Assembly: GCA_965234685.1 (NCBI GenBank)
Contig: OZ248539.1
Coordinates: 930,001-994,000 of the forward strand
Direction of reading: 5' to 3'
DNA from: Fimbriimonas planktonicus
GTDB taxonomy: Bacteria; Armatimonadota; Fimbriimonadia; Fimbriimonadales; Fimbriimonadaceae
DNA length: 64,000 nt
The notes beneath the pieces were generated by a model that was not told where the DNA came from, did no database searches, and saw only the letters and a program-made list of their open reading frames with translations. Made by a program: the position numbers and the translations under genes. Shown here in pieces: positions 38,960-48,110 of this stretch (within the stretch, counting starts at the first letter, position 1; every line of letters starts with the position of its first letter).

Positions 38960-41323
38960 TCATGGTTCGACCGTAATCGTTACCGTTTTCGCATCCACTC
39001 CTTCGCCGACCGTAAGTGTGACGACCCGACGATTGGAAACTCGTGCTGCGGTCAGAGTGACGCTTACCGTTGTAAGCCGTCCGGGGACGGTCACCGAAGT
39101 TGGAACCGGCAACGCGGGAGAATTCGTCGCCAATTTGACCTTCGTTCCGCTTGGCAGTGCCAGCCCTCGAAGTTCGATGGCTAAGGTGACCGTTTCTCCG
39201 CCGCGAACAGTTGTTGCCGAAGGCGTTACGGTGTGGGTCCAGCCAGAGATTGCAAAGTTCGTGACTTGTTCCGTGACGATGCTGAAATCGTCGCCGCTTA
39301 GATTGAATGCCCCGGATGCGGGATAGCTGAGCCCAGGAAAACTGCGGCTAGATCCGTCAGATAGACGGTACAGTCGCGTCGTGCCGGGAACGTCGGTTGT
39401 GATCGGGTTGAGAATTCCCGAAGTCGTTTCGTAGGTCGGAGACTGATACACCGCATAAAGTCGGTTAGCGTTCCATGCAACGATGCGACTATCGTCTCTG
39501 GACGGATTCCAAGAGAGGTAGTCATCTTCGCGTTGCTGGCTGTAGTTGGAATAGAGATTGATTTTGCTGATTGGCTTGCCGGTTGTGGAACTGTAGCGGA
39601 CGAGCACCTCAAGTTCTTCAAGTTCTTGGAAACTCGGATCTTCGCTACTGCCCCTACTCTTTCCAAATCGGTACAGAACAGATAGCTGTCCCACTTTATT
39701 GAAAAATGCTTGCTTACCGGTGGTCGCATCCGAACTGATCGGTCCGACAATAGGAAAAATGCTACCGATAAAGTTGCCCGGTCGAATGCCCCGAACGAAG
39801 CTGTTATCGCTGAGCCGATACAAGCCAAGAACCCCTGCACTAGTCTCAGCTGCATAGAGACCGTCCTGCACTGATATGTCATGCACATAATGGCCGAGCA
39901 ACTTTTGAGCTTGGAGCACAAGGCTTGTGCCAACCAACTTGTAAATGTTGTTGGCACGGGTCACCGTGCCCCCAGCGTTGATTGAGCGCTCGACGACCAG
40001 GGTGGTGTCGTCCAAGAACCAGGCACGCTGTCCGCTAATCTGGTACTGAACACCGTTCGAAACATATTGCCGATCGATTCGTGCCGAACCGATTAGGTTG
40101 AGGTTTTGGTCAAAGAGATGACCTGATGACAGGAAGAAACGGTTGGTCGCAGCGTTCACGGCAATCGGCCCGCGAGGAGCGGCCTCCGTCGTTACATTCA
40201 GGGTCCGGAGGAACCGACCGTTTCGGCCTTCTACGAGGTTAATGACCTTGTTTTGTCCAACAATTACCGTACCTGTCGTCAAAATTGCGCTTGCGAACGG
40301 TCGGGTTTGTAGTGTTTCGAAGATCGAGACGAATCCGGTTGGTAGGCCTGTCGCCGCAATATCGGTTCTGAATGCACCTTGCCGGTGAGCAAATATAAGA
40401 CTCGAACCTCTGGCATTCATTTTCACGTCCGCCACCGGTAACAGCGTTTTGCTCAGCAAGTTGAGATTTGAATCCAAGACGGTCAAAAACTTTTGCCCAT
40501 TCTCTAAACTAATCCCGGCAACTTGATTTGCGTTTACCGGATAGAGTTGGTCGAAGTTCAGGTCGATGGTCTTTTTGATCGCGAAGGTCCACGGATCAAC
40601 CGCTGATACTTTTCCTGCGGTTGGATTAGCGGAGACAACCATGGCCAAGCGGTTATTCGAATATGCAGCGTCGTTGCCGACCAGGTTGTGAACAACGTTT
40701 CCGGAGATCGCATCGAGTACGAGCAAATTGGAAGCTTGATCGCGAACGATAAATTGCTTGATATCTGGCCGGACGGCTTCGACAACTTCGTTTGAAACCG
40801 CATTGTAAAATGTTCGGATCAGCCTGCCGTCATGCGTGCGTACTTCAGTCTCTTGGATATCCTCACTTTCCCAGTAAGGAAAGGAAATGGTGACTCGATT
40901 TCCGGAGTCGCTTTGAATGGTTGAGGTCCAGGCAGAGTACGTCTTCTCAAATTGACCAGTCGTAGAATCGTACTGGTATGTTACATCTAGGTCGTCGTAT
41001 GGGAATCCGTCAAAGTCGTATGTGGTGACAGCCCAACCCACAAGTACCTTAGAAGCGTCCGTTCGAATGAACTGAGCGGTTACGGGAAATGCGGTTCTGT
41101 CGCCACTAAGTGCGGGGCTGGGTAAGACTTGCAGAATCCGTCCAGTGGACAAACTCCGTAGTTCCACAGTTTCGTCTCGGATGACTACAAACCTGTCCCG
41201 CTCTGGTGCAATTGCGGTTGCAAAATTGCTTGGTTGCTCAAGCTGAAACAGCTCTTCTGTCTGAGAGAAGCAACTCGCAACTATGCAAGAAAGGACAAGA
41301 AAGAAACCCAAGAACCGCCGCAT
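38960..41323 (-). CDS. Large secreted beta-propeller-like protein with a C-terminal Ig-like domain
   Basis: 787 residues. Signal peptide MRRFLGFFLVLSCIVASCFS ends next to a cysteine. Most of the chain (about 30-690) is made of repeated strand blocks of about 45 residues with endings such as 'VELRSLSTGRILQVL', 'LLVLDAISGNVVHNLVG', 'VSAVDPWTFAIKKTIDL' and 'LGLYRLSDNSFVRGI', which look like WD40/YVTN-type propeller blades. The last 90 residues ('VTPSATTVRGGETVTLAIELRG...VTVPGRLTTVSVTLTAAR') form an Ig-like beta sandwich. It is probably a cell-surface or periplasmic scaffold. TATACT lies six bases before the ATG. Confidence 0.7.
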   Translation of the reverse strand: MRRFLGFFLVLSCIVASCFSQTEELFQLEQPSNFATAIAPERDRFVVIRDETVELRSLSTGRILQVLPSPALSGDRTAFPVTAQFIRTDASKVLVGWAVTTYDFDGFPYDDLDVTYQYDSTTGQFEKTYSAWTSTIQSDSGNRVTISFPYWESEDIQETEVRTHDGRLIRTFYNAVSNEVVEAVRPDIKQFIVRDQASNLLVLDAISGNVVHNLVGNDAAYSNNRLAMVVSANPTAGKVSAVDPWTFAIKKTIDLNFDQLYPVNANQVAGISLENGQKFLTVLDSNLNLLSKTLLPVADVKMNARGSSLIFAHRQGAFRTDIAATGLPTGFVSIFETLQTRPFASAILTTGTVIVGQNKVINLVEGRNGRFLRTLNVTTEAAPRGPIAVNAATNRFFLSSGHLFDQNLNLIGSARIDRQYVSNGVQYQISGQRAWFLDDTTLVVERSINAGGTVTRANNIYKLVGTSLVLQAQKLLGHYVHDISVQDGLYAAETSAGVLGLYRLSDNSFVRGIRPGNFIGSIFPIVGPISSDATTGKQAFFNKVGQLSVLYRFGKSRGSSEDPSFQELEELEVLVRYSSTTGKPISKINLYSNYSQQREDDYLSWNPSRDDSRIVAWNANRLYAVYQSPTYETTSGILNPITTDVPGTTRLYRLSDGSSRSFPGLSYPASGAFNLSGDDFSIVTEQVTNFAISGWTHTVTPSATTVRGGETVTLAIELRGLALPSGTKVKLATNSPALPVPTSVTVPGRLTTVSVTLTAARVSNRRVVTLTVGEGVDAKTVTITVEP

Positions 41324-41329
41324 CTAAAA

Positions 41330-41335
41330 AGTATA
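41330..41335 (-). promoter_or_regulatory. -10 hexamer TATACT, leaderless start of the propeller gene
   Basis: TATACT with a six-base spacer before the ATG at 41323. Confidence 0.6.
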
Positions 41336-41426
41336 CGACGGCAATTGTTAACGTTTGACCTTTCTGTGGACGATTCGAAAAACAGGTAATGTAACTGGCT
41401 TTTGGGGACCAGTCTCGGCGAAATTT

Positions 41427-42893
41427 CTATACACCGGACCATGGTCGGCCACGCTCAAGCGTAGCCGCGCCGATGGCCTCGACGTCCGGTTCTGGGAAGT
41501 CGATGTCGCCGTCGCCCTTGATTCGCGAGTTCGCCAAGATGCGCTTGGGCGCTAGGATCTCGGTTAGAACTTCATGCAGTGGGGCGAGTGAAGGGAATCG
41601 TTCGCTTCTCAATCTTGCAGACTCGAGAATGAAGTCGTACATGGCAAGATCCGCCGCCGCTGCTTGTTCGGTCTGGCGTTCGAAAGGAGGAATGACGCCC
41701 TCCTTCGCCAGGCGTCCGGCGATGAAAAGACGATTGATCTCGTTTGTTCCTTCGTAAATTCGGCTCACGCGGGCGTCGCGGTAGACGCGGGCGATGGGGA
41801 ACTCTTCGGTGAAGCCGTAGCCTCCATAGACTTGAAGTGCTTCATCAACGATTTCAGACTCGGCTTCCGTGCTAAAGACCTTGACCATCGCGCACTGGAT
41901 GGCGTACTTCTCGGCGGCTTTCCGGTTGCCATCGATGGTTCCGCCGGTTTCCGCAAAGGCATCGTCGATCAACGCTCCAACTCGATAGATCGCGCTTTCG
42001 GCGCCATAGAACAGCGCCGCCATTCGCGCAAACTTTTCTTGGATCATCCCGAAGGAAGCAAGGGATTGGCCGAACTGCTTTCGGTTCTTGGCGTATTCGG
42101 CGGCAATCTCGATGGCGTAGCGAGCGGGGCCAATGCTCATGCTGGCCAGCTTGAAGCGGCCGATATTGAGGGCGTTGAAGGCGACTTGGTGGCCTTTGCC
42201 TTCTTCGTGGAGAAGGTTCTCGGCCGGAATCCAAGCATCGTTCAAGGTGACCCGAGCGGTGCTAGATCCTTTGAGACCCATCTTGTACTCTTCGCGCTCG
42301 ACCGTGAGTCCGTCGGTGTTTCGCGGAACCAGGAAGGCGGAGAACTTTTCGCCGTCCACCTTGGCCATCACGAGGAAGACATCGGCCCATTGGGCGTTGC
42401 TGATCCACATTTTCGTGCCGGTCAGCGAGTAGCCGCCATTGTGAGGAATCGCTTTTGTGGTGGCGCTTAGGGCGTCGGAGCCGCTGTTGGGTTCGCTCAG
42501 GCAGTAGGCGCCGATTTGCTCACCCATTGCGAGGGCAGGGAGCCATTGGGCTTTCTGAGCGTCAGTTCCGAAGAGGGACAGGCCGACTTGGCTGATGCCG
42601 CTGGTGATGCCGTAAGTGACGCTAAACGAACCATTGAGGCTGAGCATTTCCAGCATTCGGGCAGCGAGGTTCTTGCTCTGTCCGAGTCCGCCGTATGCGT
42701 CGGCGGTGTCGATCCCGCATAGTCCAAGTTCTCCGGCTTCTCGAATCAGGCGCGGCATGAGGCCAGGCTCCTGATGGTCGATGGCTTCGGCGCGCGGTAC
42801 GACTTCTTCGCGAGAGAACCGTTCGGCGGTCTCGATCATCAGGGCATCGTCGCCAATGAAGTCTTCAGGAGCAAAATGCGACGTCGGCGTCAT
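41427..42893 (-). CDS. Acyl-CoA dehydrogenase
   Basis: 488 residues from the ATG at 42893 (CATAAT six bases upstream; an ATG two codons earlier is also open). Domains in order are the N-terminal helical domain, the beta domain with 'AYCLSEPNSGSDA' and 'LTGTKMWISNAQWAD' (FAD contacts), and the C-terminal helical domain with 'FGQSLASFGMIQEKFARMA'. The catalytic Glu is in 'RIYEGTNEINR'. A further C-terminal extension of about 100 residues is present. It oxidises acyl-CoA to enoyl-CoA with FAD and passes electrons to ETF. No other fatty-acid gene is nearby. Confidence 0.94.
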   Translation of the reverse strand: MTPTSHFAPEDFIGDDALMIETAERFSREEVVPRAEAIDHQEPGLMPRLIREAGELGLCGIDTADAYGGLGQSKNLAARMLEMLSLNGSFSVTYGITSGISQVGLSLFGTDAQKAQWLPALAMGEQIGAYCLSEPNSGSDALSATTKAIPHNGGYSLTGTKMWISNAQWADVFLVMAKVDGEKFSAFLVPRNTDGLTVEREEYKMGLKGSSTARVTLNDAWIPAENLLHEEGKGHQVAFNALNIGRFKLASMSIGPARYAIEIAAEYAKNRKQFGQSLASFGMIQEKFARMAALFYGAESAIYRVGALIDDAFAETGGTIDGNRKAAEKYAIQCAMVKVFSTEAESEIVDEALQVYGGYGFTEEFPIARVYRDARVSRIYEGTNEINRLFIAGRLAKEGVIPPFERQTEQAAAADLAMYDFILESARLRSERFPSLAPLHEVLTEILAPKRILANSRIKGDGDIDFPEPDVEAIGAATLERGRPWSGV

Positions 42894-42899
42894 GTCCAT

Positions 42900-42905
42900 A
42901 TTATG
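42900..42905 (-). promoter_or_regulatory. -10 hexamer CATAAT, probable leaderless start of the acyl-CoA dehydrogenase
   Basis: CATAAT with a six-base spacer before the ATG at 42893. It favours this ATG over the one at 42899. Confidence 0.45.
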
Positions 42906-42932
42906 GTTCGCGGCGGTACCCTATAGGCGCTG

Positions 42933-43008
<76 letters not shown>

Positions 43009-43170
43009 TCTCGTGGTAACGCGGAAAATTTATTTATAAATCCTCCCGCCTTAGAGCGCATTTACTAATTTTCGGTTTTCGGCGGTTGGCTCACATCTAT
43101 TCCCGTCGCGACGGCGTAAATGTCAACCTAGATAATTCCGGACCCGAGGTCTCGAGCCGGGAACTAACGG

Positions 43171-44145
43171 TCACTTCGTGAGGCGGATTCGGCTCAGCGG
43201 GAACCAGATAGCTTCTGCTCGGCCGACGATCTCCGACTCGGGCACGATGCCCCAGCCACGGCCGTCGAAGGAGTAGTTTCGGTTATCGCCCATGAAGAGG
43301 TAGTAGCCCGTTGGCAACTTCTCTGCGGGGGAATCCTTAAGTCGCTTCGCTTCTTCAACGTCCGGAATGACGTAGGCGCCGGCAACGGCATAGGCCGGAC
43401 CCTCGGACCAAGACTTCGACATCGGTATCGCGGCGTTCGCGTCGAACTCGGTGTAGTTAAACGGAATGATTTTGTCGCCGCGCTTTACAAGTTTGAAACT
43501 GGCTCTGGTCCGCTCGGCGATCTGCTCTGGAGTCAAGGTGACGTAGTTGTTTTCACAACCGCGGCGATCGGGACAGTCGGTCAGATTCTTGTGCGGTTCC
43601 TCGACCTCTTTCCCATTGCGGTAAAGAACGCCTTCTCTAAGCTCGACCACGTCGCCTGGCACGCCGACGCATCGCTTGATGTAGTCAACCTTTGGCTGAC
43701 CGTCCTCATAGAGCTGCGAGGCTTGCAGAGCTTCCACCGGCGGTCGGAAGACGACAATATCGCCAACCTTCGGCTTTGAAAACCGATATACCGCTTTGTT
43801 CAGCACGATCAGGTCGTTCACATACAGGGTCGGCCACATGGATCCCGAAGGGATGACAAAGGCTTGCAATGCGAAGGGCCGGATCAACATGAACACAAAC
43901 ACGCCAGCATAGATGACGGCATCGAAGAACTCGTTAAGGAACTTCGCGATCTTGTAGATAAAACCGCGCTTGTGGATTTCGGTCTTTGCGAGTATCGGGT
44001 ACGCGGCTAACCGAAGAATGGTTAGGGCCAGCGATAGGTAGAAGATCTCGCTGAGCGGAGTTCGGGCGACTTTGTCGATGAACTCGCGCGAACCAATGGC
44101 TTGAGCCAGCAGGCACGACGGATCGAAGTACATCAGCTGGCTCAT
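43171..44145 (-). CDS. lepB: Signal peptidase I
   Basis: 324 residues from the ATG at 44145. Ser102 ('VIPSGSMWPTL') and Lys157 ('DYIKRCVGVPGD') form the catalytic dyad. Box E 'GYYLFMGDNRNYSFDGRGWGIV' follows. Two hydrophobic segments (about 31-52 and 74-95) anchor the N terminus, and an insertion of about 75 residues with two cysteines (LTDCPDRRGCENN) lies between boxes D and E. It cleaves signal peptides on the outer face of the membrane. It begins 22 bases after rplS in the trmD-rplS-lepB order. A longer frame to 44247 overlaps rplS and is rejected. Confidence 0.95.
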   Translation of the reverse strand: MSQLMYFDPSCLLAQAIGSREFIDKVARTPLSEIFYLSLALTILRLAAYPILAKTEIHKRGFIYKIAKFLNEFFDAVIYAGVFVFMLIRPFALQAFVIPSGSMWPTLYVNDLIVLNKAVYRFSKPKVGDIVVFRPPVEALQASQLYEDGQPKVDYIKRCVGVPGDVVELREGVLYRNGKEVEEPHKNLTDCPDRRGCENNYVTLTPEQIAERTRASFKLVKRGDKIIPFNYTEFDANAAIPMSKSWSEGPAYAVAGAYVIPDVEEAKRLKDSPAEKLPTGYYLFMGDNRNYSFDGRGWGIVPESEIVGRAEAIWFPLSRIRLTK

Positions 44146-44167
44146 AGGTTCTATGTAGGAGTTGGGA

Positions 44168-44518
44168 TCAGCGCTTTTCGCGGATTCGAGCGTCCTTACC
44201 AACCTTATCTCGGAGGTAGTAAAGCTTGGCTCGTCGAACGCGACCACGTCGGGTCACTTCAAACTTTGCAACGTTTGGCGAGTGGAGAGGGAAGGTTCGT
44301 TCCACGCCAACGCTGTTGGAAATCTTGCGAAGGGTAATCGTTTCGGCGATTCCTCCGTTCTTGATGGCAATAACCGTGCCTTCGAAGAGCTGGATTCGCT
44401 CTTTGCCGCCTTCACGTACCTTTACGGAGGCCTTTACGGTGTCGCCAGGCCAAATCTTTGGCAAATCCGTCTTCAAGTACGGCTGGGCGACGGTGTTCAA
44501 AATCGCTTGCTTTGACAT
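44168..44518 (-). CDS. rplS: 50S ribosomal protein L19
   Basis: 116 residues, the standard length. It contains 'WPGDTVKASVKVREGGKERIQLFEGTVIAIKNGGIAETITLRKISNSVGVERTFPLHSPNV' and 'RRGRVRRAKLYYLRDKVGKDARIREKR', an almost textbook L19. The ATG has a GGAAGGAA Shine-Dalgarno upstream. It lies between trmD and lepB. The 150 bases between trmD and rplS may carry a leader; I see no family-specific motif there. Confidence 0.97.
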   Translation of the reverse strand: MSKQAILNTVAQPYLKTDLPKIWPGDTVKASVKVREGGKERIQLFEGTVIAIKNGGIAETITLRKISNSVGVERTFPLHSPNVAKFEVTRRGRVRRAKLYYLRDKVGKDARIREKR

Positions 44519-44668
44519 ATCTGTTCCTTCCTTTTCGTTGAGCTCATCTCAGGTTTGAACCTAGAGTTGGCCCGGTAGAGCGCTGAACGCTCCCATCGAG
44601 TCCAGCGGCGCCAGGAAGAGGCGCATGAACGCAAGAAGCAAGTATGACACATGAACCTAGCCGATTCT

Positions 44669-45391
44669 CTACGGTTCGTTCAAGGTAGCAATGAGTTTTG
44701 CGTCATCGAGACTGAGATCCGCCTTTGCGATCAGGTCCGGTCGATTCTGAAGCGTGATCCTCAGAGCCCGCAACCGGCGCCATTTGACGATCTCACGATG
44801 GTTGCCACTTCGAAGGACAGCCGGGACGTCCATTCCGCGCCAAGTTTCCGGCTTGGTGTAGTTTGGTGCGCTCAAGAGGCCGTCTGAATGCGAATCTGCC
44901 GACAGGCTATTTGCGTCTCCGAGAACACCAGGTAGGTTCCTAACGATCGCGTCCGCCATCACCATCGCCGCGAGCTCTCCGCTCGTGAGAATGTAATCTC
45001 CAATGCTGAACCGCTCGGCATTTAGATAGTCCGCTGCTCGGTCGTCGATGCCCTCGTAGTGTCCGCAGAGAAAAACGAGCTCGGATTCGCCGGAAAGCCG
45101 GATGGCATCTGACTGCTGAAAGGTCTTGCCCGCCGGATCGGTTAGGATCACTTTTGGCTGCAGCCAGGCCAAAGACTCCACCGCCAACGTGACGGGTTCT
45201 GCCTTGATCAGCATGCCGGGCTCGCCGCCAAACGGGTTGTCGTCTACCTTGTTGTTTCGATCGTATGTGAAGTTGCGCGGGTTAACGCTTTTGACGTCAA
45301 TCAAGCCGCGGACCGCCGCCCGTCCGATCATGCTCGAAGTCGCCCAGGGCACGATGTGCTCTGGAAAAAGCGATACAAACGCGATCTTCAC
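44669..45391 (-). CDS. trmD: tRNA (guanine-37-N1)-methyltransferase
   Basis: 240 residues from a GTG start. The SPOUT-fold motifs are 'FVSLFPEHI', 'DDNPFGGEPGMLIKAEPV', 'LCGHYEGIDDRAADYL' and 'FSIGDYILTSGELAAMVMADAI', all characteristic of TrmD. 'DSHSDGLLSAPNYTKPETWRGMDVPAVLRSGNH' completes the C-terminal part. It methylates G37 of tRNAs that read CNN codons, preventing frameshifts. It is the first gene of trmD-rplS-lepB. Confidence 0.96.
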   Translation of the reverse strand: MKIAFVSLFPEHIVPWATSSMIGRAAVRGLIDVKSVNPRNFTYDRNNKVDDNPFGGEPGMLIKAEPVTLAVESLAWLQPKVILTDPAGKTFQQSDAIRLSGESELVFLCGHYEGIDDRAADYLNAERFSIGDYILTSGELAAMVMADAIVRNLPGVLGDANSLSADSHSDGLLSAPNYTKPETWRGMDVPAVLRSGNHREIVKWRRLRALRITLQNRPDLIAKADLSLDDAKLIATLNEP

Positions 45392-45416
45392 TGGATTTTA
45401 GAGTACCGACTTCAGT

Positions 45417-46196
45417 TCAAAAGTCGGGTTTGCGGGCTTCGATGGTCGCGAAAGCGCGCCACTTGGCTTGCTGGGCAGGCGTAAGCAGGGCGAAGAAAAC
45501 CTTGAATCGATTTGCGGACTTGCGCGTTACTTCTTCCTCTTGCTTCAGTGCAATCAGTTTCTTAATCGCGTCGGCAAACTGCGCAGTGAGTGCGTCAAAT
45601 TCGCCGGCAGTGAGAGCTTTCTCGACCGCCATTTCGTAGGCATTGTTGACCTGAGCGAACAGTCCGGCGGTCTTCTCAATCGGTGACACGACTTCTTCTT
45701 CGGTGAGAAGTGGGCTTGCCGAAGAAATTTGCGCGAACTTCTTTTTCTGAACGGCGCTTAATCCAAGATAGGTCTGCACTTCTGGCAATCGCAGCGTGCC
45801 GACATTGTCAAGATTGGCCAGCGCACGGGCCGCATTTCGTCGTTGGGCCACGTTCAACGTGGAAGTATCGAGCACGAGGCCCGGCCAAAATTCTGGTCCG
45901 ATTTGGACGTCATTTTCCGGATTTTTGTACAGCACGAAGTTAGCCGTCTGGGCCGAGTGTCGAAACATTGCGGTCGACGTGGTGATCTGGAAGTTTGTTC
46001 TTAGTTCCTCCAGTTGAGTCTTGGTGAGCCGCGATGCAATGATCACCTCAAGATTCATGATCTTCGGGTGAATTCGGAGAATTGCGTCAATGACGGGTTT
46101 CTCGGATGGCCCAACCGGCTTCTTCGCGCGTTGTTGGGCAGATGCCGAGGTCAAGAACACACATGACACCAGCGCAGAAAGAATCATCGATCGCAT
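45417..46196 (-). CDS. Secreted helical protein with an LTXXQ-like motif
   Basis: 259 residues. The signal peptide MRSMILSALVSCVFLTSASA is followed by an all-helical chain of about 235 residues. The phrases 'YLGLSAVQKKKFAQI' and, near the end, 'FFALLTPAQQAKWRAF' match the LTXXQ signature of Spy/CpxP-type periplasmic chaperones and metal-response proteins. The length is longer than those proteins (about 160). A TAAATT hexamer eight bases before the ATG is a likely -10. It is encoded just upstream of trmD on the same strand, 25 bases away. A stress-linked periplasmic role is possible but unproven. Confidence 0.65.
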   Translation of the reverse strand: MRSMILSALVSCVFLTSASAQQRAKKPVGPSEKPVIDAILRIHPKIMNLEVIIASRLTKTQLEELRTNFQITTSTAMFRHSAQTANFVLYKNPENDVQIGPEFWPGLVLDTSTLNVAQRRNAARALANLDNVGTLRLPEVQTYLGLSAVQKKKFAQISSASPLLTEEEVVSPIEKTAGLFAQVNNAYEMAVEKALTAGEFDALTAQFADAIKKLIALKQEEEVTRKSANRFKVFFALLTPAQQAKWRAFATIEARKPDF

Positions 46197-46326
46197 CTGG
46201 GATTAATTTATCACGCAATCCGCAAGGAAAGGTATGTCCACGCTTTTTGCAACGTGATTTCTGGCAATTTCATTGGCCGAAACGATGACAGCCGAGGGGG
46301 ACTGGTAATCTTCCGTATACCGAACT

Positions 46327-46707
46327 ATGTCCAATGTCCCTGGAGATCTGAAGTACGTCGAGTCGCACGAGTGGGTGAAAGTGGAAGGTGATGTGGTCAC
46401 GATTGGAGTGACCGATTTCGCCCAGAGTGAACTCGGAGACGTTGTTTTTGTTGAGCTTCCCGAAGTTGGACGCATCCTTCAAGTCGGCGACGTTTTTGGC
46501 CAAGTCGAATCGGTCAAGAGCGTTAGCGATCTTTACGCTCCGGTAGCTGGCGAAGTTATCGAAGCCAACCCCGCCTTGGCAGTAGATACGGCGCTGGTGA
46601 ATTCCGATCCGTACGGCTCCGGCTTCATGTTGAAAGTGCGACTTTCCAACCCGGCAGACGTGGATGCGCTGATGGATGCAGCGCGCTATCAGGCGATCGT
46701 CGGCTAA
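46327..46707 (+). CDS. gcvH: Glycine cleavage system H protein
   Basis: 126 residues, the standard length. Lys64 in 'ESVKSVSD' is the lipoylated residue. The flanking 'SHEWVKVEGDVVTIGVTDFAQSELGDVVFVELPEVG' and 'YGSGFMLKV' are highly conserved. It carries the aminomethyl group between P, T and L proteins. It starts an operon with gcvPA six bases downstream. A TAATCT or TATACC hexamer lies 5-16 bases before the ATG. The 130 bases upstream show no glycine riboswitch. Confidence 0.97.
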   Translation: MSNVPGDLKYVESHEWVKVEGDVVTIGVTDFAQSELGDVVFVELPEVGRILQVGDVFGQVESVKSVSDLYAPVAGEVIEANPALAVDTALVNSDPYGSGFMLKVRLSNPADVDALMDAARYQAIVG

Positions 46708-46713
46708 TTCGAA

Positions 46714-48051
46714 ATGCCATATATTCCACACACCGAAGCCGACGTCCGCGAAATGCTCGCGACGATCGGAGCAGATTCTATTGACGAACTTTTCCGGGAA
46801 ATTCCGGATGATCTTCGAGTCAAAGTGGGCGCGCTCGCGCTTCCCAATGCTCTCGACGAGAATCGACTGGCCACGCACCTCAAAGAACTGAGCGCGAAGA
46901 ACGTCAACCTGGAAGACAACGTCTGCTTCCTTGGAGCCGGGATTTACGACCGATACGTTCCGAGCACGGTCAGCGCCATCATCAGTCGCGGCGAGTTTCT
47001 AACTTCGTACACGCCGTACCAGCCGGAAGCATCCCAAGGGTACCTTCAGACGATTTACGAGTTTCAGTCCATGATCGCCGAACTGTATGGCATGGATCTG
47101 GCTAACGCCTCGATGTACGACGGCGCGACTGCGCTGGCGGAAGCCGCCATCATGGCCGTTGGCATCAAAGGGCACGACAAGGTCGCGGTAAGTCAAGCGG
47201 TTCATCCGCATTACCGACAGGTCCTTGACACGTATTGCTGGTCGATGGGGATTGAGGTAGTTACGCTGCCGATCGAAAATGGTCAGACAACTGACTACTC
47301 AGCGGCAGCCGGAGCTTCGTGCATCCTCGTTCAAAGCCCAAACTTCTTTGGCGTCATCGAAGACCTTAACGCCGCAAAACAGGCGAGCGAAACACACGGG
47401 GCAATGTTCATCGTTTCGGCCGATCCAGTCGGTTGCGCGCTGATGAGCCCGCCGGGAGCCTACGGCGCCGATGTTGTGGTTGGCGAAGGGCAGCCGATGG
47501 GCGTCGCAATGGGTCTGGGCGGTCCGCTGGTTGGCCTCTTCTGCACCAAGAAGGAGTTCGTCCGAAGCATCCCGGGCCGAATCGTGGGCCGAACCAAGGA
47601 GGCGCATGGCGATCTTCCAGGCTATGTCATGACCCTTCGAACGCGAGAGCAGGATATCCGGCGTGAAAAAGCGACTTCAAACATCTGTACAAACGAAGCT
47701 TTGATGGCTCTCGCTTGCACCGTCCACATGAGCGCGCTTGGAAAGAACGGAATGAAAGCCGTCGCCGAGTCAAGCGTCCGCAACGCTCATTATTTGATCA
47801 GCGAGCTCGCTTCCATCGGTGTCCATCGTCGGCACCCGAACGCGAAAATCTTCTGCGAATTCGTTGTTGATCTTCCAAAGAATGCCGCCGATGTTCGAGA
47901 TCACCTGCTTGGAGATGGCATTCTAGCGGGCTTGCCCTTGGGCTCGTTCTACGCCGAGATGGAGAACTCTCTCCTTGTCGCGGTGACGGAGAAGCGAACA
48001 AAGGCCGAAATCGATCGGTTCGTATCGTCACTCAAACACGCAATCGCCTAG
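46714..48051 (+). CDS. gcvPA: Glycine dehydrogenase (decarboxylating), alpha subunit
   Basis: 445 residues. It is the N-terminal half of P-protein as a separate subunit. Family features: 'MPYIPHTEADVREMLATIG', 'SFLGAGIYDRYVPS'-like 'CFLGAGIYDRYVPSTVSAI', 'SRGEFLTSYTPYQPEASQGYLQTIYEFQ' and 'GPLVGLFCTKKEFVRSIPGRIVG'. Together with gcvPB it forms the PLP enzyme that decarboxylates glycine and loads the H protein. It is six bases after gcvH and ends at a bidirectional terminator. gcvPB resumes 1.2 kb later, beyond a metalloprotease gene on the other strand. Confidence 0.96.
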   Translation: MPYIPHTEADVREMLATIGADSIDELFREIPDDLRVKVGALALPNALDENRLATHLKELSAKNVNLEDNVCFLGAGIYDRYVPSTVSAIISRGEFLTSYTPYQPEASQGYLQTIYEFQSMIAELYGMDLANASMYDGATALAEAAIMAVGIKGHDKVAVSQAVHPHYRQVLDTYCWSMGIEVVTLPIENGQTTDYSAAAGASCILVQSPNFFGVIEDLNAAKQASETHGAMFIVSADPVGCALMSPPGAYGADVVVGEGQPMGVAMGLGGPLVGLFCTKKEFVRSIPGRIVGRTKEAHGDLPGYVMTLRTREQDIRREKATSNICTNEALMALACTVHMSALGKNGMKAVAESSVRNAHYLISELASIGVHRRHPNAKIFCEFVVDLPKNAADVRDHLLGDGILAGLPLGSFYAEMENSLLVAVTEKRTKAEIDRFVSSLKHAIA

Positions 48052-48062
48052 TCCTAATAAAC

Positions 48063-48100
48063 GAAAAAGACCTCCCCGAACTTGTCGGGGAGGTCTTTTT
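48063..48100. terminator. Bidirectional terminator between gcvPA and the metalloprotease gene
   Basis: A 14-bp perfect stem (48065-48078 with 48084-48097) with A and T runs on the two sides. Confidence 0.9.
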
Positions 48101-48110
48101 TGCGTCGGCT

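Noticed and set aside
46197..46326. Possible glycine riboswitch before gcvH
   Set aside because: The 130 bases lack the paired aptamer pattern with its conserved purine-rich loops.
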